Source: Vicia villosa
Lineage: Eukaryota; Streptophyta; Magnoliopsida; Fabales; Fabaceae
Length of the DNA: 64,000 bases
Assembly: GCF_029867415.1 (NCBI RefSeq)
Contig: NC_081183.1
Coordinates: forward strand, 38,336,655 to 38,400,654
Reading direction: 5' to 3'
Shown one piece after another: positions 58,545-64,000 of the stretch (within the stretch, counting starts at the first letter, position 1; each line of letters opens with the position of its first letter). Below the pieces are notes generated by a model, which was given only the letters and a program-made list of their open reading frames with translations, did not search any database and was not told the DNA's origin. A program made the translations under genes and the position numbers.

Positions 58545-59201
58545 CTATATTGGTGGCTCCATTGCCAGTGGCTCCATTTCCGTAATCATTTTGACTCCAT
58601 TGTCATGATCGAATGATGACTCCGTTGTCGGTGGCTCTATTGCCGCAATCATTTTGACTCCATTGTCATGATCGATTGATGACTCCATTGTCGGTGGCTC
58701 CCTTGCCGTGATCATTTTTACTCCATTGTCATGATCAATTTGTGACTCCATTGTCGGTGGCTCCATTGCCGTGATCATTTTGACTCCCTTGTCATGATCA
58801 ATTTGTGACTCCATTGTCGGTGGCTCTATTGCCGCAATCATTTTGACTCCATTGTCATGATCGATTGATGACTCCATTGTCGGTGGCTCCCTTGCCGTGA
58901 TCATTTTTACTCCATTGTCATGATCAATTTGTGACTCCATTGTCGGTGGCTCTATTGCCGCAATCATTTTGACTCCATTGTCTTGATCGATTGATGACTC
59001 CATTGTCGGTGGCTCCCTTGCCGTGATCATTTTGACCCCATTGTCATGATAAACTGTGACTCCATTGTCAGAGGCTCCATTGCCATGAATGAGTGCCAGG
59101 ATTAAGTCCTTGTCTTGATTGTCCCTGTACTGTACTTGAAGAATGATATTCGATTGTGAAGTAACCTGAAAAGGTACAGTTATTTTGTTATGCAATGTCA
59201 T
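58545..59201 (-). repeat. Minisatellite with about 8 units of ~60-63 bp that keeps an open frame
   Basis: Tandem units built on GTGATCATTTTGACTCCATT and GACTCCATTGTCGGTGGCTC. Because the unit length stays a multiple of three, the minus strand is open for 218 codons with repeated peptide DNGVKMITAREPPTMES, alternating with an AAIEPPTMESQ variant. It is located where other Ogre elements carry 3' minisatellites, so it is called as a repeat, not a gene. It is unique to this unit because copy 2 lost this region. Confidence 0.85.
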
Positions 59202-59290
59202 GATGCATGTAATGTGTTATGTAATGAGTCCTTTGTATGTTATGCATGTGTTATGTGCGATGTATGAATATATGATGTATGTAGTTGAAG
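59195..59290 (+). repeat. ATG/TGT-rich simple sequence
   Basis: Irregular ATGTTATG/ATGTATG words, the minus-strand equivalent of the CATACAT repeat in element E (46300-46385). Confidence 0.65.
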
Positions 59291-62200
59291 CGTATTGCAA
59301 ACTCCGTACAAAAATTTTTGGTTGGGAAAATAAATCCCTGATCGTTGAGGGAGATGATGACAATGCTTCTTCACCATGATCTTAGAATGACCTTGTTGGG
59401 GATTCCTTCCTTGTGTGAAAGGATACTCAACTGAGGATTTTTTATTACCGCTTGGGGATGAAAGTAATTTGAAGTTTTTGATCTTGATGTGCCCTGACTG
59501 GGGATAAGAGAGATGGATAACCTTCTGATGTACTATCTGACTAAATTTCATGCTGCGAGTGCCAACCTTATTGGAGATAGTGAGTTTGAATAAACCATGC
59601 TGGAGAAGAAGATTGTATCGGAGAACCAGAAGCGTCAGAGATGTAAACTTCGTTGGGGAACCAAGATTATGTTGGGAAGAGAATATTTGAAGATAACTCC
59701 TCGAGGATTACTCCGTGGGGATGTATTGTGAAAACAACTCTGTGGGGCAGATTCCCGGAGATTTCAAATTTTTCCATTGCCCCTATGTCTTCAATTATTT
59801 CATCACTTGCTCTCTGGATGTTCAGCGTCTTTGAGAGATTATTTGAATCTCGACTTGACTGCCCCAGATGAACGGGATAATACCATGTCATGTCCTTTGT
59901 ATATACAATCTTTTAACTGACTGAGTCAGGCGTACGAGACATCTCTGCTTTTCGATGCACTTCTGAAGCAACTTTGTCTGTCGGGAGGACTTTTTGAGAT
60001 TTGTGCTATCATAAGCAGCATGCCCCAGTATCATGAAATTGGGAGCAATGCCCCTGATTAGTCAAAGTTGGTGGTAGTTTCGACTACGCTTGGATGAATT
60101 CCCCTGATTGATCAACACTTCTGAGAGAGTCTTTGAGTCTTGACTTGATTGCCCCAGATATATGAATTCTTACTCAAAAGGGTATTCAACCTTTTTTTTT
60201 GTACCCCTGAGGGTGATCAGTATTTGAGATATTCTCGCTTGAACTCAACGGAGTTCTGAAGACAACCTGTCCCTTGAGAGATTAAACTTTTCATCTACAG
60301 TTCATGATGAAAGCTTTCCTGGTGTCAAGTACATGTTCATATTCAAAAAATGTTTATTATGAGAAATATAAATCTAATGCAAAGTTCATGTTTGTCTCGA
60401 AGTTTTAAAAAGAATTTTTTTGAAAGGATGTCAAAACATCGATTTTTTGTGAAAAATGGTGTGATACCAACTCAAGCGTTTTAGCAAAACTCATAGGAGT
60501 CAGTTTACCGTATTCTCGTTACAGTATGCTTTCGAATTAACCCAACTTCAATTAGGACTTTTGAGGGTTGTAACGTGGCCAGGTTCATGGTTTTAGAAAA
60601 AAAGATATATAGGCTCAAAATTTTATTGGTGCCCACCCCCTTCGTGATTTTCTCCAACCTAATTTCAGTTAAATCGATGCGAGCATTCGTCCTTCAAGAG
60701 GAGCTTAAGACGATTGAGGAATCGATGAGGTGTTTGGACATGGAAGTCATTCAACCTTTCACATTTGGTGTCTAATCACACGACTTTGTTCTTTGACTTG
60801 ATTGTCACACGACCTCGTCCTTTTGCTAAGGATTTTTTTCATGCTCCCTAACTTTTGCCTGGACAAATTCTTTTGAATTCTGATTTTGACGTCCAGCGGG
60901 ATGCCCTAATTTTTTCTTACGTCACTTGCTTTTAAGTCGTTGACTTAGCGGGCTTTCTTTTCTCTTTTTTCGGTTCATTTTTTTTTCTTTTTTTTAACAA
61001 GTCGTATGATCCTGAGATGTCTTTGATTCGTTGGAAAGATTGTGATTGCCTCATTTATTGGTTGACGAGGGATAACCATTGTGGTATCATCATATTTTGA
61101 TCTCCTAATGTGAGGGATAATCATTGCGGTTTCGAATTTCCTCAATCTTTTGAAGGATAACCATTGTAGTATCCTTAGATGCAAGCTCCTGATGAATTTT
61201 GAACACTCAATCACGTTAACTGAACACTACCCTGCCCCTGGGTTAAATGTGAGGGTTTTTTCGTATAGAAAAGAAACTCATACTTCAAGGCTCAAAGGGA
61301 TTGACAAGGGATTAACTTCCTTATATCTCCAGTGTTTGGGGATTTGAAACAATGCCTGTACATCATCAACAAGGTTTTACTCGAAAGCACACCATTTGAG
61401 ATTATGAGTATTATGTGTTCGTCATTCTCCCTTCGGAGTTATCATGCTTTATCACCGAGAGTTTGGTATCACAAGCAAAAAAAACATGTTAGAGCGAGAG
61501 CGAATGAATTTTTTTTAAAGACAAACATATCCATTGCATCATTATTATAGTTCAAAAACAAACAAGTATTGCATATAAATAGTATTGAATCAAAACAAAA
61601 AAGATTACGCATGAAAATGCATGATGATATAGAGATTGCCAATGTTGAGGAGATTCTCCCCATATGGACTTATTGCTTCAGAAGATCCGTTGAGTCGAAG
61701 GAGAACTTCAAATTCGGCTTGCAGGTGTGAAGGTGATAATCTTTCCGTCTATTAGGTCTTGAATCTTGTCTCTGAATGGATGGCAATCATCAATCGACTG
61801 ACCAAGTGCCCCGGAGTGGAAAATAAGCCGAACGTTAGTGTCTGAGCCTGCAGGGCACTTTAGATTACTTCTAGAAAGAAGATCTTGGCGAATTCACACA
61901 AGAGTTGTAAGTGTACAGCTTCAAGGATTTGAGGAAGAAGACGAGAAAATCGTTGTCTAGTTCGCAACATTAGAAATGGATTTTGTTGCAGCTTTGCCTG
62001 AAGACCTTTGATTTTCATCTTCGAACTTCCTTTTATAAGAATCAAGCTCACCATGTCCAGTGGGTCATAATCTCTGATTCGGGGTATGTTACTTTTGAGT
62101 TTAAAGTCATATGGCTAAAGGAAAATAAAATCCTCTTGCCCCTTGATAGGAACTGTACCCTTGAATTTGAAGGCATCTAGCTAGAGGAAAATAAATCCTC

Positions 62201-63016
62201 CTGCCCCTTGTCGGAAGTTAATTGTTCCTTCGAGTTTGAAAAGCATCTGGTTAGAGGAAAATAAATCCTATTGCCCCTCGATAGGAGTTTAGGCTCCAGA
62301 TAGTCCTTACGTCCTAAATCCCTAAGATCCCTGAAAAAGGTTAGTCAGCACGTTTTGTAAAAGCATAGGGTAGTACGGACAAGTAAGTCCTACAAACAAA
62401 ACCTGCAAGGAGATCAAGTGGTTAGATAACAAACAAGTCACACAATAGTCCTTAGGTCTACGGCTTGCATGGCGTATGACCAGGTTATTACCCTTCCCCA
62501 AAGGTACTTCTATGGATAAAGAGATTTCAGCAACAGGGTTCTACCCGTTACTCAGAATTGTCAGCCCCTCTAAAGCACCCTCGAACATGGTACATGCATA
62601 CCACACAATGATACTTTAAGAAGAAACCTATCTGAGTTGTAGTATCGGGTCGCGACGATAACTTGACATGCATCAAGAATAGCCCTCCCACTACGTTCCT
62701 AAAAGTCAAGATGGGTTAAAGGTGACTAAAGGTCCTTGAGCTCCGACGCACCCAAAGGTACATACGTAAACCTCTCTCATGCAAAAGAGGTACATAATAA
62801 CCAGTGGAGGCCTAACTCAAGCGCGAACTCTCATATTGACCATTCCCAAGCATGCACAAGGGAGGTCTCCATGACTATGCCGCTCCTATCTTAAGGTGCA
62901 CTCGAATCCGGGTATAGGATTCATCTTCGAAAAAACCCAAGCAACCTTGAAAAGTAAAGCAATCAAAACAAACAAATTGGTGATCTAAGCCCTAAGGTAA
63001 ACCCCTCTTTAAAGAA

Positions 63017-63034
63017 TCCCCAGCAGAGTCCCCA
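63017..63034 (-). other. Primer binding site of Ogre derivative D, copy 1
   Basis: The minus strand reads TGGGGACTCTGCTGGGGA; same variant as at 55300-55317. Confidence 0.85.
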
Positions 63035-63038
63035 GTTC

Positions 63039-64000
63039 TTTAACTCGGTGAACTGACTTTTATTTTTAATATGCAACAATGTTGCGGTGAGCATGAGTCG
63101 CCACCGACTTTTATTTTGTCCAATTTTAGGAAAGGTAAAAAGTACAGAAAAAGACCTTTTAAAGAGAAAACGGACTCGGGGGGTAAGTTATGAAAAGGGA
63201 AGGTGTAAGCACCCTTTTCATCCGTAGTTATCTACGGGCTCTTAATTTGCTTAGCTCATGTTTGTTTGTTTGTTTTGAGTTGAAAAGAGGCATAAGGACT
63301 TTAGCGTAAATGCGTAGCCTTAGTTTTTGAAATAGTATTGAAAAGATGTTTTTTAATTGAGCTAGGCATATTAAGAGCACTACCCTAAATAGTTGGTCTT
63401 TTTCTATACCTTTTAAAGTTCCTAGGATTATCCATACTATATAGAAGTAGGAAATCCTTGTTTATATTGGATGTGCGGGACAATCAAAGGGTCACCGAGG
63501 TCGTTGAAGGCAACAAGTAGAGGTACCTTTAGCAATTTCGAAGGGACGATCGTCACTTTTTCGTAGGCGACAATCGAGGGTCATCGAGGGACTTAGTGAC
63601 GATTTTTATATCGAGGGACCTTTGCTAATGGGTACCTCTATATTTTGAGGGACGCGACCTTATATTCGAAGGCAACCAGAGAGGGGCGTACCCTAAGGGT
63701 GAGTGTGTGCACCATGCATGTGTGTTGGATTCGAATATTTAATCTTAGTTAGTGATCTACGATTAATTTTTATGTCTTTCACGCCCTACTTTACTATCAC
63801 ACGCAGATAAATATTGCAGGAAAATAAAGAGCAGAAAAATAGAGTCCTAACTATTACAGGGCTTCGGGAAGGGGTTACAAACTTAACCGATAGGAATAAA
63901 ACTAAATTAATTATTACAACCCAAGCGAAAATTAAAACAGAAATAAAAACAATAATATATACAAAAAATACTAATTAAGTTGCAAATGTCTGTAATAGTC
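63039..64000 (-). repeat. 5' LTR of Ogre derivative D, copy 1 (runs off the window)
   Basis: The first 962 bp at the PBS end of a minus-strand LTR, nearly identical to 55322-56283. The rest lies beyond the window. Confidence 0.92.

Larger units (their letters stand above)
58102..63038 (-). mobile_element. Ogre derivative D, first copy: complete but gag-pol-deleted internal region
   Basis: A 4,937-bp internal region between the middle LTR and the LTR starting at 63039. On the minus strand: PBS (63017-63034), leader, gag relic (about 61712-61827), unrecognised noncoding sequence (59300-61700), minisatellite (58550-59090), and PPT at 58102-58116. No protease, RT or integrase was seen, so it is a non-autonomous derivative that would depend on an Ogre helper. 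Confidence 0.88.
59871..64000. repeat. Tandem duplication partner of 52155-56283 (7.7 kb offset)
   Basis: Sequence from 59871 to the end of the window repeats 52155-56283 with only scattered single-base and one-base indel differences. It covers the 5' internal part of element D, PBS, and the first 960 bp of LTR. The offset equals LTR plus internal length (2,780 + 4,937 = 7,717), as expected for a tandem LTR-internal array. Confidence 0.95.

Noticed and set aside
1..64000. A host plant gene in the window
   Set aside because: Every long frame was assigned to a transposon protein or judged to be noise; no exon structure of a cellular gene was recognised.

Overview
The window is repeat-derived plant nuclear DNA. 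I see no host gene that I would defend. Several signs point to a legume, most likely tribe Fabeae (pea/vetch/lentil relatives): LTRs that open TGTCATACCCC or TGTTATACCCC, a tRNA-Arg-type primer site (TGGCGACTCTGCTGGGGA) and multi-kb LTRs typical of Ogre/Tat Ty3-gypsy elements, and Ty1-copia elements of the SIRE/Maximus type with 1.1 kb LTRs starting TGTTAGAACAAG and an extra env-like ORF. The tribe is an inference; the element types are read directly.

Positions 1-30074 form a five-level nest. The base is a mariner-like (DD39D) DNA transposon on the minus strand. Its right end is at 30072 and its left end lies outside the window. It is split by a 2.1 kb solo LTR (25696-27803, TSD TAAGT) and by a complete minus-strand SIRE/Maximus copia element 'B' (100-25588, TSD ATAAC). 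Element B is split inside its env-like ORF by a second complete SIRE/Maximus element 'A' in the opposite orientation (2914-17341, TSD TAAAA). Element A is split in the RNase H region by a 3.3 kb Ogre/Tat-like solo LTR (8841-12153, TSD CTGTG). Every junction was resolved from the sequence.

Positions 30114-43953 hold a degenerate hAT transposase (30114-30878) followed by a minus-strand Helitron Rep/helicase pseudogene. The Helitron is split by another Ogre-type solo LTR (30936-34004, TSD GAAAC) and by a 6.7 kb composite block (35551-42286). That block contains a LINE reverse transcriptase fragment, an Ogre LTR tail, a minus-strand Ogre 5' end (gag, leader, PBS, LTR) and the first 1.75 kb of a third SIRE/Maximus element 'C'. 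The block is flanked by diverged direct copies, about 0.31 kb long, of the same Helitron segment. A 100-N scaffold gap sits at 43954-44053.

Positions 44054-52110 are the 3' part of a plus-strand Ogre element 'E': integrase, a 3' region with three covarying hairpins and a minisatellite, a PPT and a 4.65 kb LTR that itself holds a 55-codon membrane-protein-like ORF. Positions 52155-64000 are a tandem, almost identical 7,717-bp LTR-internal-LTR-internal arrangement of a minus-strand, gag-pol-deleted Ogre derivative 'D'.

All coding sequence here serves transposon replication: capsid, protease, integrase and RT-RNase H polyproteins, mariner and hAT transposases, and Helitron Rep/helicase. Nearly all of it is broken by stops, frameshifts or insertions. 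The most unusual items are the repeated covarying GNRA-type hairpins (45331-45473), a gag/pol frame overlap conserved in A and B, a copy of the first ten bases of the Ogre PBS inside U5, the LTR-encoded 55-aa ORF, and the tandem element array.
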